Of a stretch of 64,000 bases of DNA, positions 38,496 to 47,316 are shown one piece after another. The stretch lies in assembly GCF_004346265.1 (NCBI RefSeq), contig NZ_SMAP01000004.1, forward strand, positions 1 to 64,000, given 5' to 3'. The stretch comes from Thermomonas haemolytica (GTDB taxonomy: Bacteria; Pseudomonadota; Gammaproteobacteria; Xanthomonadales; Xanthomonadaceae). Both the position numbers and the translations under genes were made by a program. Each line of letters begins with the position of its first letter. Position 1 is the stretch's first letter. The notes beneath the pieces are model-generated. The model was not told the origin of the DNA and did not search any database. It was given only the letters and a program-made list of their open reading frames with translations.

Positions 38496-39617
38496 ATGCT
38501 GACCCTCGTGCTGGTGGTGGTCGTGGCCGCGCTCGTGTTCGAGTTCATCAACGGCTTCCACGACACCGCCAACTCCATCGCCACCGTGGTCGCCACCAAG
38601 GTGCTCTCGCCGTGGCAGGCGGTGATGCTGGCCGCGATCATGAATCTCATTGGCGCCCTGATGGGCACCGCGGTGGCCAAGACCATCGCCTCCGGCCTGG
38701 TCGATACCGACGTGGTGCAGGTGACCTCGCAGGTGATCCTGTGCGCGCTGCTGGGCGGCATCGCCTGGAACCTGATCACCTGGTGGAAGGGCCTGCCGTC
38801 CTCGTCCTCGCACGGCCTGATCGGCGGCCTGTGCGGCGCCGCGCTGGCCGCGGCCCACAACAACATGGATGCGTTGATCTGGTCGCAGACGGTGGGCGAC
38901 TGGACCAAGAACAAGGGCCTGCTGTGGAAGGTGCTGCTGCCAATGGTCACCTCGCCGCTGGCGGGCTTCCTGCTCGGCATCCTGATGATGCTGCTGCTGT
39001 GGGCGCTGATCGCCGGGATGGCGCGTGCGGGGGGGACCCTGCGCCGGCTGGCGCGGCCGCATTTCGTCAACCGTTTCTTCGGCAAGGCGCAGATCCTGTC
39101 CGCGGCCTACATGGGCTACGCGCACGGCCAGAACGACGCGCAGAAGACGATGGGCATCATCGCGCTGACCCTGTTCGGCGCGCAGTCCACCGGCGCGCTG
39201 GACGACCTGCCGCGCTGGCTGGCGTTCCTGCATCCGGCCGGCAGCGACCCGCAGGGCATCGCCGGCTGGATCGTGGTCACCTGCGCATTGGTGATGGCGG
39301 CCGGCACCGCGTCCGGCGGCTGGCGCATCATCCATACCCTCGGCCATAAGATGGTGCGCCTGCACCCGATCAACGGCTTCGCGGCGGAGACCAGTTCGGC
39401 CACCATCCTCACCGTGGCCGCGCACTTCGGCATGCCGGTGTCCACCACCCACAGCATCTCCACCGCGATCATGGGCGTGGGCTTTGCCAAGAATCCCCGC
39501 GCGCTCAAGCTCACCGTGGTCGAGCGGATCGTGTGGGCGTGGATCCTCACCATCCCCGCGGCCGGCGGGATCGCCTACGGCCTGCTGCGGCTGCTGCAGG
39601 CCCTGGGCTGGGCCTGA
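38496..39617 (+). CDS. pit: PiT family inorganic phosphate transporter
   Basis: A 373-residue membrane protein with about ten transmembrane segments and the duplicated PiT signature: FEFINGFHDTANSIATVV near the N-terminus and GYAHGQNDAQKTMGIIAL in the second half. It takes up phosphate by proton or metal-phosphate symport. It forms an operon with the DUF47 gene. Confidence 0.93.
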   Translation: MLTLVLVVVVAALVFEFINGFHDTANSIATVVATKVLSPWQAVMLAAIMNLIGALMGTAVAKTIASGLVDTDVVQVTSQVILCALLGGIAWNLITWWKGLPSSSSHGLIGGLCGAALAAAHNNMDALIWSQTVGDWTKNKGLLWKVLLPMVTSPLAGFLLGILMMLLLWALIAGMARAGGTLRRLARPHFVNRFFGKAQILSAAYMGYAHGQNDAQKTMGIIALTLFGAQSTGALDDLPRWLAFLHPAGSDPQGIAGWIVVTCALVMAAGTASGGWRIIHTLGHKMVRLHPINGFAAETSSATILTVAAHFGMPVSTTHSISTAIMGVGFAKNPRALKLTVVERIVWAWILTIPAAGGIAYGLLRLLQALGWA

Positions 39618-39661
39618 CCTGCTGACAGGAGAAGCGCCGGGGACGGCCGGCGCGAGGGCGC

Positions 39662-40072
39662 TTACAGCAAGTCGCCGCCGGCCGACATCCGGTGTTCCAT
39701 CTCGTCGCCGGTGCCGCCGATCTCCAGCACCAGCCGGTCCACTTCGGCCGCCGTCAGGCCGTCATAGGGGCGGTTCTCGCACAGGTGCAGGAAGGGCACG
39801 CCGTCGAGTTCGCTGATCGCCAGATAGCCCACCCGGCTCTCGAAGTTGAAGCGCAGCGCGCGGCGTGCATCCAGCCCGACGATCGGCGCCACCGCGGTGC
39901 TGACCCGCAGGTAGTTGCGGCCGTCGTCGTCCTGCAGCTCGGCCAGGAAGATCGCCTGGTGGCGCTTGCCCTGCGCCAGCGACAGCTCCACGCAGGCCAG
40001 GAACGGTTCCTGCACGCTCAGGCGGTAGCCGGCGGTGACCAGGTGGCGGCGGATCTGTTCGAAGTTGTGCAT
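39662..40072 (-). CDS. Conserved-looking hypothetical protein
   Basis: A 136-residue soluble protein, no signal peptide or membrane segment. The mixed alpha/beta pattern (HNFEQIRRHLVTAGYRL, then strands, then AAEVDRLVLEIGGTGDEME) recalls the YbjN/type III chaperone-like fold, but that is only an impression. It lies between the pit operon (convergent) and the divergent alkyltransferase-like gene. Function unknown. Confidence 0.6.
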   Translation of the reverse strand: MHNFEQIRRHLVTAGYRLSVQEPFLACVELSLAQGKRHQAIFLAELQDDDGRNYLRVSTAVAPIVGLDARRALRFNFESRVGYLAISELDGVPFLHLCENRPYDGLTAAEVDRLVLEIGGTGDEMEHRMSAGGDLL

Positions 40073-40117
40073 GGCGGCGGCGCGGCGGGTGGGCCAGCGG
40101 CTATGCTAACGCGGAAG

Positions 40118-40471
40118 ATGCGCCATCTCGACTCGCCCGTTCCGGATTCGACGCCCGACCAGCGCATCCTAGCGGCGATCCGCGCCCTGCCGTGCGGCCA
40201 GGTGGCCAGCTACGGCACGATCGCCCGCCGCGCCGGGGTGCCCGGGCGCGCGCGGTTGGTGGCGCGGCTGCTGGCGCGCAACGCGGATCCGGGCCTGCCC
40301 TGGCACCGGGTGCTGCGCGCGGACGGGCGGATCGCGTTCCCGCCGGATTCGGACGGCTTCCGCGAGCAGTGCCGGCGCCTGCAGGCCGAGGGCGTGGTGG
40401 TGCAGCGCGGCCGGGTGCGCCTGCCGGCGGCTGAAGACGATCTCGATGCGGCGCTCTGGCGGCCGCGCTGA
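40118..40471 (+). CDS. Alkyltransferase-like protein (ATL)
   Basis: A 117-residue protein of the methylated-DNA alkyltransferase family whose active-site Cys is replaced by Trp: Pro61-Trp62-His63-Arg64-Val65 instead of PCHRV. ATL proteins bind O6-alkylguanine and flag it for nucleotide excision repair without repairing it. The DNA-binding helix (QVASYGTIARRAGVPGRARLV) is intact. An in-frame ATG at 40103 is possible, but it lies inside the TATGCT that looks like a -10. Confidence 0.9.
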   Translation: MRHLDSPVPDSTPDQRILAAIRALPCGQVASYGTIARRAGVPGRARLVARLLARNADPGLPWHRVLRADGRIAFPPDSDGFREQCRRLQAEGVVVQRGRVRLPAAEDDLDAALWRPR

Positions 40472-40511
40472 GCGGCTATGATGCACTGCAACGAAACCGG
40501 ATGACGCAAGG

Positions 40512-41177
40512 ATGCCGTTCAACCTGCCCAGGATCACCAAGGCCCTGCTGATCGCCAACCTGGTGGGCTTTGCCCTGCAGGCCCTGCTGGGCGACCAGCG
40601 CCTGGTCGATTTCATGCTGTGGCCGTGGGGCGATGCTGCCTACGATCCCGACGCGCTGGCGCCGGCGTTCATGCCCTGGCAGCTGGTGACCTATGCCTTC
40701 CTGCACGGTGGGCTGCTGCACATCGCGTTCAACATGCTGGCGCTGGTGATGTTCGGCGCGCCGCTGGAATACACCTGGGGCGAACGCCGCTTCCTGGCCT
40801 ATTACCTCGTCAGCGTGGTCGGCGCGGGGCTGTGCCAGCTGCTGGTGGGCTCGTACGCGCTGGCGCACGGCGCCGAGGCCTACCCGACCATCGGCGCCTC
40901 CGGCGGCGTGTTCGGACTGCTGCTGGCCTACGGGATGCTGTTCCCGAACCAGCGGGTGATGCTGCTGTTCCCGCCGATCCCGATGCGCGCGCGCACGCTG
41001 GTGATCGTGTATGGCCTGTTCGAGCTGGGCGTGGGCGTCACCGGGCTGCAGCCGGGCGTGGCCCACTTCGCCCACCTCGGCGGGATGCTGTTCGGCTGGC
41101 TGCTGATCCGCTACTGGCGCGGGCAGCCGCCGTTCGGCGGCGGCCGCGGCGGCCCGAAGATCCGCATCGTGCGTTGA
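40512..41177 (+). CDS. Rhomboid family intramembrane serine protease
   Basis: A 221-residue protein with about six transmembrane segments. Catalytic Ser130 (GASGGVFG) and His188 (HFAHLGG) are present, as is the conserved HIAFNM (70-75). It cleaves transmembrane segments of other proteins; the substrates are unknown. TATGAT at 40486-40491 may be its -10. Confidence 0.9.
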   Translation: MPFNLPRITKALLIANLVGFALQALLGDQRLVDFMLWPWGDAAYDPDALAPAFMPWQLVTYAFLHGGLLHIAFNMLALVMFGAPLEYTWGERRFLAYYLVSVVGAGLCQLLVGSYALAHGAEAYPTIGASGGVFGLLLAYGMLFPNQRVMLLFPPIPMRARTLVIVYGLFELGVGVTGLQPGVAHFAHLGGMLFGWLLIRYWRGQPPFGGGRGGPKIRIVR

Positions 41178-41270
41178 GGCCGGCGCGTGGCCGACCGCGC
41201 AGGCGGGCGGGTCGCGCGGTGCAGCCGATGCCGGGCCGAAGCGAGGCCCCGGCAGAAGCAAGCGAGGGCG

Positions 41271-43286
41271 TCAGTAGGGCTGGATGCGCTCGGCATCCTT
41301 GACCAGCATCGGCGCGCCGGCCTTGCAGCCGAACGCGGCGCCGAAGCCGGGCTGCTGCATCGCCGGGGCATTGGCGCGCCACAGGCCGGGCGCGCGCACG
41401 TCCTGGCGCGCGCGCAGGCGCGCTTCGTCGGCGGTCACCTGCTGCGCCCACAGCTGCGCCCAGCCGGTGTAGAAGCCCTTCTCGGTCTGCGCGTCCAGCT
41501 CGGGCTTCGCCGCGGTGAGCGCCGCGCGCGCCAGCGTCACCCCGGCCAGGTCGGCCACGTCCTCGTCGCGGGTCAGCGTGCCATCGACCTTGGTGCCGGC
41601 GAGACCGGGGTAGGGCAGGCCGCCGTAGAAGCGGCCGACCCGGTTGGCCATCGCCTCCCAGCGCGCGGCATCCTCCGGCGTCCACCAGTCGCGCACGTTG
41701 CCGTCCGCGTCCACGTGGCGGCCGAGGCCGTCCACCGCATGGCTGAGCTCGTGCCCCACCAGCGCGCCGAACGCGCCGTACTGGTTGCCCAGCGGCATCG
41801 CCGGGTCCAGCACCGGTGCCTGCAGCATCGCCGCGGTCACGATCAGGCGGTTGTGGGCGAGGTCATAGGCCAGCGCCGGCTGCTGCGGCAGCACGTCCCA
41901 GCGGCGTTCGGCGTTGCCCTTGCCGATCCGGCGCATCTCCTGGCGGTGGCGCCAGGTGGAGGCGATCAGCATGTTGCTGCCGAAGCTGCCGCGGCCCATC
42001 GGCTGCACGGTGTAGTCGAGGTCGCGGCGCGGCGCGCCGATCTCCACCTTCAGCCCGTCCAGCTTCTTCAGCGCTTCGGCCTTGGCCGCGCCTTGCAGGA
42101 GTTCGCCGCGTTCGATTTCCTGTTTGAGCGCGTCGCGCACCTGGGTGGCGATCTGCTCGGCCTGCTTGCGATTGGCGTCGGGCAGGTAGGCGGCGGCGTA
42201 CTCGCGGCCCAGCATCGGGCCGGCGGCCAGGTTGATGGCGTCCAGCACCTGCTTCCAGCGTGGGGCCGGCTCGGTCTGGCCCAGCAGCACCTTGCCGCGG
42301 AAGTCGAACGCGGCGTCACGCCACGACTTCGACAGGTAGGGCGCCATCGCGTCGCCTACCCGCCAGCGCAGATAGGCCTGCCACTGCGCCGGCTTGAGCG
42401 TGCCCACCAGCGCATCCAGCTTGGCGAACAGCGCCGGGTCGGCCATCGACACGGTGTCATCGCTCACGCCCTGCGCCTTCAGGAAGGCATCCAGCTGCAG
42501 GTTGCGGTACTGCTTGCCGAGGCCGGCGGTGGCGACGGGAGCGAAGTTCCTGCGCGGGTCGCGCAGGTCCGCCAGCGGGCGTTCGGCGGCGGCGATGCGC
42601 TTCTCCACGTCCAGCGCCAGCGCGGTCTGGGCCTCGATGTCCTTGGCCGGCACCCCGGTCAGGGCCAGGATCTTGCGCATGTAGTCGGCGTAGCGCGCCA
42701 TCAGCGCCTGGGTGTCGGCATCGCTGCGGGTGTAGTAGGCCGGGTCGGGCAGGCCGAGGCCGCCCTGGGTGAAGTAGCCAAGGTGGCGGTCGAGGTCGCG
42801 CAGGTCCACGTCGGCGTTGAAGCCGAACAGGACCGGGATGCCCACCTGGTGCAGCGCCGCCACCGCCGGCGCGATGTCCTTGCTGCTGCGGATGGCGTCG
42901 ATCCGCTGCAACAGCGGCGCCACCGGTGCGGCGCCATCGGCTTCGATCGCCGCTTCGTCCAGGCCGCTGGCCCAGAAGTCGCCCAGCAGCTTCTGCACGG
43001 TGCCGTGCGGGGTGCGCATGAAGGCGTCCAGCAGGTCGCGCTGTTGTTGTTCGGCGCGCGCGGAAAGCTGGCCCAGCGCGGAGATCGCGCCCGCCGCCGG
43101 CATCGGGTTGGCGGCCAGCCAGCCCTTGTTGGCCTCGGCATAGAGATCGTCGCAGGATGCGGAAACTACGGCGGCCGCCTTCTTGTGCGCCACCGGCTTC
43201 TTCTTGGCGGCCAGGCCCTGCGGCGAAGCAAGACTGGCGGCGAGCGCGGCGAGCAGGGCGAGGGCAAGCGGGCGTGGCGTCGGCAT
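41271..43286 (-). CDS. Secreted M13 family metalloendopeptidase (PepO/neprilysin type)
   Basis: A 671-residue exported zinc peptidase. A signal peptide covers about residues 1-27. The zinc motif His512-Glu-Leu-Ser-His516 is followed by the third-ligand segment DEDVADLAG (ExxxD), and the C-terminal CKAGAPM is characteristic. M13 enzymes cut oligopeptides. It is next to a POT peptide transporter on the same strand, within a peptide-use region. Confidence 0.92.
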   Translation of the reverse strand: MPTPRPLALALLAALAASLASPQGLAAKKKPVAHKKAAAVVSASCDDLYAEANKGWLAANPMPAAGAISALGQLSARAEQQQRDLLDAFMRTPHGTVQKLLGDFWASGLDEAAIEADGAAPVAPLLQRIDAIRSSKDIAPAVAALHQVGIPVLFGFNADVDLRDLDRHLGYFTQGGLGLPDPAYYTRSDADTQALMARYADYMRKILALTGVPAKDIEAQTALALDVEKRIAAAERPLADLRDPRRNFAPVATAGLGKQYRNLQLDAFLKAQGVSDDTVSMADPALFAKLDALVGTLKPAQWQAYLRWRVGDAMAPYLSKSWRDAAFDFRGKVLLGQTEPAPRWKQVLDAINLAAGPMLGREYAAAYLPDANRKQAEQIATQVRDALKQEIERGELLQGAAKAEALKKLDGLKVEIGAPRRDLDYTVQPMGRGSFGSNMLIASTWRHRQEMRRIGKGNAERRWDVLPQQPALAYDLAHNRLIVTAAMLQAPVLDPAMPLGNQYGAFGALVGHELSHAVDGLGRHVDADGNVRDWWTPEDAARWEAMANRVGRFYGGLPYPGLAGTKVDGTLTRDEDVADLAGVTLARAALTAAKPELDAQTEKGFYTGWAQLWAQQVTADEARLRARQDVRAPGLWRANAPAMQQPGFGAAFGCKAGAPMLVKDAERIQPY

Positions 43287-43361
43287 GCGGCATGTCTCCT
43301 TGCGATCAGGCGGGGGAGTGTAGCAGCGCCTTCCGTGCAGGCCGCGGGCCGGGATTCAGGT

Positions 43362-45128
43362 TCACTTCACCCCATGCATCATGCGCCGCAGCAATGGCGC
43401 GGCGAGGAACGCGGCCACCGCGCAGCCGATCCCGATCCACGTCATCAGCCAGAACAGGTGCGCGTATTTCGGGGCCGCCGCAGCGAGATCCAACGCCTCG
43501 CCCTGCGGCACCTCGATCGCGGCCAGCTTGCCCAGCAGCGCGGCCAGCGTCTCCGAGAACGCGGTGGCGAGGAACCAGGTGCCCATCATCAGGCTGACCA
43601 CGCGCGGCACCGCCAGCTGCGTGACCGCCGAGAGCCCCACCGGCGACAGGCACATCTCGCCGATTTCGAGGATCAGGTAGGCCAGCACCAGCCACCACAC
43701 GCTGGCCATCGCGCCGGTCGCGCCGACCTGCTGCGCGGCGAGCGCCAGCGGGATGAACGAGAGCCCGGCGAACAGCAGGCCGATGGCGGATTTCGTCGGC
43801 TTCGACGGATCGGCGCCGCGCCGGCCCAGCCAGCCCCACAGCGCCGAGAACAGCGGCGCCAGTGCGACCAGGAAGAACGCGCCGAGGTAGGTCAAGGAGC
43901 CTGCGGTCTGCGGCAGCGCCACGCAGTCGCGCACCAGCAGCACCAGGATCAGCGCGCTCACCGCGAGGAACAACACGCGCGGCGCGCGGGATGCGGGGTC
44001 GCGGTCGGACATCCGCGTGGCCACGAAGAACGCCAGCGGCGCCAGCAGCAGCGACAGCGTGGACCACGGCCACGGCGTGCCGTCGCGCACCACCAGCGCC
44101 GGCACGATGTCCTTGGTCAGCAGGCGGTCGGTGAAGGTCACCCACGAGCCGTAGGTCTGCTCGTACAGGGTGAAGAACACCAGCGCCATGAAGATCAGCA
44201 CCATCAGCGCGATCATCTGCTGGCGCTGCACGGGCGTGCAGCGGGTGCCGGTGAACCAGGCGAACCACAGCAGCACCGCGCCCAGCACCACCAACATCAG
44301 CAGCAGCGCCAGCGAGACCTCGCCGCCCAGCGCGAACGCGCCGTTCGCCGCCGCCCACATCAGCCAGGCCACCGGCACCACGCCCAGCACCGCCAGGGCG
44401 TAGATCAGCCATTCGCGCGGCAGGCCGGCGACCCGCGCGCGCAGCGCGGCCGGGTCGGCGGGCTCGGCGTGGCCGTGCAGGTACTTCTGCCCCCACAGGA
44501 ACATGGCCAGGCCCGCCAGCATGCCGAGGCCGGCCGCGCCGAAGCCGTACTTCCAGCCCCAGGTCTCGCCCACGTAGCCGCACACCAGCGAGGCGAACAG
44601 CGAGCCGAGGTTGATGCCGGCGTAGAACAGCGAGAAGCCGGAATCGCGGCGCGGGTCGTTGTCGGCGTACAGCTTGCCGACGATGGTGGAGATGTTCGGC
44701 TTGAGGAAGCCGACGCCCATGATGATCAGCGCCAGCGACACGTACATGATCCTCAGCGCGCCTTCGTCGCGCACTGCCGTGCCGGCCTGCAGCGTCGCGG
44801 CGTGGCCCTCGAACGCCATGCCGATATGGCCCAGCACCAGCAGCACGCCGCCGAACGTCACCGCCTTGCGCATGCCCAGCCAGCGGTCGGCCAGCAGCCC
44901 GCCGATCACCGGGATGCAGTACACCAGCCCGCCGTAGGCGCCCAGCAGGTCGAGCCCGGCCTTGTCGCCGAACAGGTGGTACTTGGTGAGGTAGAGCAGC
45001 AGCAGCGCCTTCATCCCGTAGAACGAGAAGCGCTCCCACATCTCGGTGAAGAAGCAGACGTACACGCCCTTGGGGTGGCCGAGGAAGTCGTCGCCTGCGG
45101 CGCGTTCGGTCTGGATGATGGTCTGCAT
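43362..45128 (-). CDS. POT/PTR2 family proton-coupled oligopeptide transporter
   Basis: A 588-residue major-facilitator protein of the POT family. The proton-binding motif FTEMWERFSFYG (an ExxERF signature) is in helix 1, followed by YGGLVYCIPVIGGLLADRWLG. More than twelve hydrophobic segments are visible. It imports di- and tripeptides. It is divergent from the OPT gene; 188 bp separate them. The ATG at 45128 opens the conserved MQTIIQTE; the longer frame upstream is leader. Confidence 0.93.
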   Translation of the reverse strand: MQTIIQTERAAGDDFLGHPKGVYVCFFTEMWERFSFYGMKALLLLYLTKYHLFGDKAGLDLLGAYGGLVYCIPVIGGLLADRWLGMRKAVTFGGVLLVLGHIGMAFEGHAATLQAGTAVRDEGALRIMYVSLALIIMGVGFLKPNISTIVGKLYADNDPRRDSGFSLFYAGINLGSLFASLVCGYVGETWGWKYGFGAAGLGMLAGLAMFLWGQKYLHGHAEPADPAALRARVAGLPREWLIYALAVLGVVPVAWLMWAAANGAFALGGEVSLALLLMLVVLGAVLLWFAWFTGTRCTPVQRQQMIALMVLIFMALVFFTLYEQTYGSWVTFTDRLLTKDIVPALVVRDGTPWPWSTLSLLLAPLAFFVATRMSDRDPASRAPRVLFLAVSALILVLLVRDCVALPQTAGSLTYLGAFFLVALAPLFSALWGWLGRRGADPSKPTKSAIGLLFAGLSFIPLALAAQQVGATGAMASVWWLVLAYLILEIGEMCLSPVGLSAVTQLAVPRVVSLMMGTWFLATAFSETLAALLGKLAAIEVPQGEALDLAAAAPKYAHLFWLMTWIGIGCAVAAFLAAPLLRRMMHGVK

Positions 45129-45316
45129 GCGGTGTCCCCCGGGAGGCAAAGAAGTATGGGGGATGCGGGGGCGCATCGCCCCAACCAAGCGAGTACCGGG
45201 GAGCGACTTGGGGCGGTATCGCTCCGCATCCCTGCGCCGCTGCCGCGCCTCCCGCGCTGGACTTGCACGGCGGCAGCGGCTAGGTTTCGCCGATTGCATC
45301 CTGACGAGGGCACCCG

Positions 45317-47257
45317 ATGTCGACTCCCATTCAGCCGGTTCCGCAGCTGACGTTCCGCGCGGTGCTGCTGGCGATCATCCTGGCGGTGATCCTGTCCGCC
45401 GCGAATGCCTACCTCGGCCTGTTCGCCGGGTTGACCATCGCCACCGCGATCCCGGCGGCGGTGGTGTCGATGGGCGTGCTGCGCCTGCTCGGCGGCGGCA
45501 CCATCCTCGAGAACAACATCGTCCAGACCGGCGCCTCGGCAGGCTCTTCGATCGCCGCCGGCGTGATCTTCACCATCCCGGCGCTGATCATCCTGGGCTA
45601 CTGGCAGGACTTCAAATACTCGTGGGTGCTGGCGATTGCCGGCCTCGGCGGCCTGCTGGGCGTGCTGTTCTCGGTGCCGCTGCGGCGTTCGATGATCGTC
45701 GAGGAGCCGCTGCCGTTCCCCGAAGGCAAGGCCGCCGCCGAAGTGCTCAAGGCAGGCGAGAACCCCGGGCCGGGGCTGAAGATCCTCGGCATCTCCGCGG
45801 GCATCGGCGCCCTGGTGAAACTGGCCGCCGAAAGTGGCTTGCGGATGATTCCGGACAATGCCGCGGGTGCGGGCTTCTTCGGCAAGTACCTGGGCTATAT
45901 GGGCACCGGCCTGTCGCCGGCGCTGCTGGGCGTGGGCTACATCGTTGGCCTGAATATCGGCATTGTCGTGGTGTCCGGCAGCATCCTGGCCTACAACATC
46001 GCCATCCCGCTCTACCACGCCTACGCGTCCTCGTTCGACCCGGTGTTTGCTACCAAACTCATCGGTCTGAGCGCCGCCGACGCGGCCGGGCTGATCCGCG
46101 CGGAGAAGGTGCGCTACATCGGCGTCGGAACCATGCTGATCGGCGGCATCTGGACGCTGTTCTCGCTGCGCAACTCGCTGCTGTCCGGCATCAAGAGCGG
46201 CATTGCCGCCGCCCGCAAGGGTTCGGGCGGCGCCGATCTGCCCGAGACCGAGCGCGACCTGCCGATGAAGTGGATGCTGATTGCGCTGCTGCTGTTCGTG
46301 CTGCCGCTACTGGGCCTGTACCAGGCGATCGTGCAGAACTGGGGCGTGAGCGTGCCGATGACGATCATCATGATCGTGGCCGGCTTCCTGTTCGTGTCGG
46401 TGTCGGCCTATCTCGCCGGGCTGGTCGGCTCGTCGAACAATCCGGTGTCCGGCATCACGATCGCAACCATCCTGTTCGCCTCGGTGGTGCTGATGCTCCT
46501 GTTGGGCAGCGACTCCAAGATCGGCGCCGTGGCGGCGATCATGATCGGCGCGGTGGTGTGCTGCGCGGCGGCGGTCGGCGGCGACAACCTGCAGGACCTC
46601 AAGGCCGGCTACATCGTCGGCGCGACGCCGTGGAAGCAGCAGCTGATGCTGGGCATCGGCGCGTTCTCCTGCGCGCTGATCATGGCGCCGGTGCTGAACC
46701 TGCTGGCGCAGGCCTACGGCATCGGCGATCCCACCCGCCCCGGTTCGCTGCAGGCGCCGCAGGCGACGCTGATGGCGTCGGTGGCGCAGGGGCTGTTCGG
46801 CGGCCACCTCCCTTGGGACATGATCGCCGTCGGCGCCGGCATCGGCGCGCTGGTGATTGCGTTCGACGGCTGGCTGAAGTCGCGCAATTCGAATTTCCGC
46901 GTGCCGGTGCTGGCCGCGGCCATCGGCATCTACCTGCCGCTGGAGCTGATGGTGCCGATCTTCCTCGGCGGACTGCTGGCGCACATCGTCGAGAAGCGCC
47001 ACGGCATCGTCGGCACCCACGACGAGGCGCTGCGCGACCGCGTGCATCGCCCCGGCGTGCTGTTCTCCGCGGGCCTGATCACAGGCGAGGCGCTGATGGG
47101 CATCCTGATCGCGATCCCGATCGTGGTCAGCGAGCGCGCCGACGTGCTGGCGCTGCCGGAGCAGTTCCACTTCGGGCAGACGGTGGGCTTGATCGTGCTG
47201 GCCGTGGTCGGCTGGCTCATCTACCGCACCGGCGCCAAGGCCAACCCGAACGCTTGA
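45317..47257 (+). CDS. OPT family oligopeptide transporter
   Basis: A 646-residue membrane protein with some sixteen hydrophobic segments. The N-terminal SAANAYLGLFAGLTIATAIPAAVVSM and the central GSSNNPVSGITIATIL are hallmarks of the OPT family, which imports peptides or metal-chelate complexes. It precedes an S9 peptidase, so peptide uptake and breakdown are probably linked. Confidence 0.93.
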   Translation: MSTPIQPVPQLTFRAVLLAIILAVILSAANAYLGLFAGLTIATAIPAAVVSMGVLRLLGGGTILENNIVQTGASAGSSIAAGVIFTIPALIILGYWQDFKYSWVLAIAGLGGLLGVLFSVPLRRSMIVEEPLPFPEGKAAAEVLKAGENPGPGLKILGISAGIGALVKLAAESGLRMIPDNAAGAGFFGKYLGYMGTGLSPALLGVGYIVGLNIGIVVVSGSILAYNIAIPLYHAYASSFDPVFATKLIGLSAADAAGLIRAEKVRYIGVGTMLIGGIWTLFSLRNSLLSGIKSGIAAARKGSGGADLPETERDLPMKWMLIALLLFVLPLLGLYQAIVQNWGVSVPMTIIMIVAGFLFVSVSAYLAGLVGSSNNPVSGITIATILFASVVLMLLLGSDSKIGAVAAIMIGAVVCCAAAVGGDNLQDLKAGYIVGATPWKQQLMLGIGAFSCALIMAPVLNLLAQAYGIGDPTRPGSLQAPQATLMASVAQGLFGGHLPWDMIAVGAGIGALVIAFDGWLKSRNSNFRVPVLAAAIGIYLPLELMVPIFLGGLLAHIVEKRHGIVGTHDEALRDRVHRPGVLFSAGLITGEALMGILIAIPIVVSERADVLALPEQFHFGQTVGLIVLAVVGWLIYRTGAKANPNA

Positions 47258-47263
47258 TCCATC

Positions 47264-47293
47264 GACGCCCGCGCCTGCGCGGGCGTCTTCATT
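47264..47293 (+). terminator. Hairpin between the OPT and S9 peptidase genes
   Basis: A 10-bp stem GACGCCCGCG/CGCGGGCGTC with loop CCTG, followed by TTCATTT. A weak or partial terminator. Confidence 0.55.
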
Positions 47294-47316
47294 TCCTGCT
47301 GCATGGAGCCACTGCC

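Noticed and set aside
41187-45350. A 1387-codon open frame on the plus strand
   Set aside because: It is antisense to the M13 and POT genes, rich in Arg/Gln/His/Ala, and has no family signature. Long mirror frames are expected at this G+C content.
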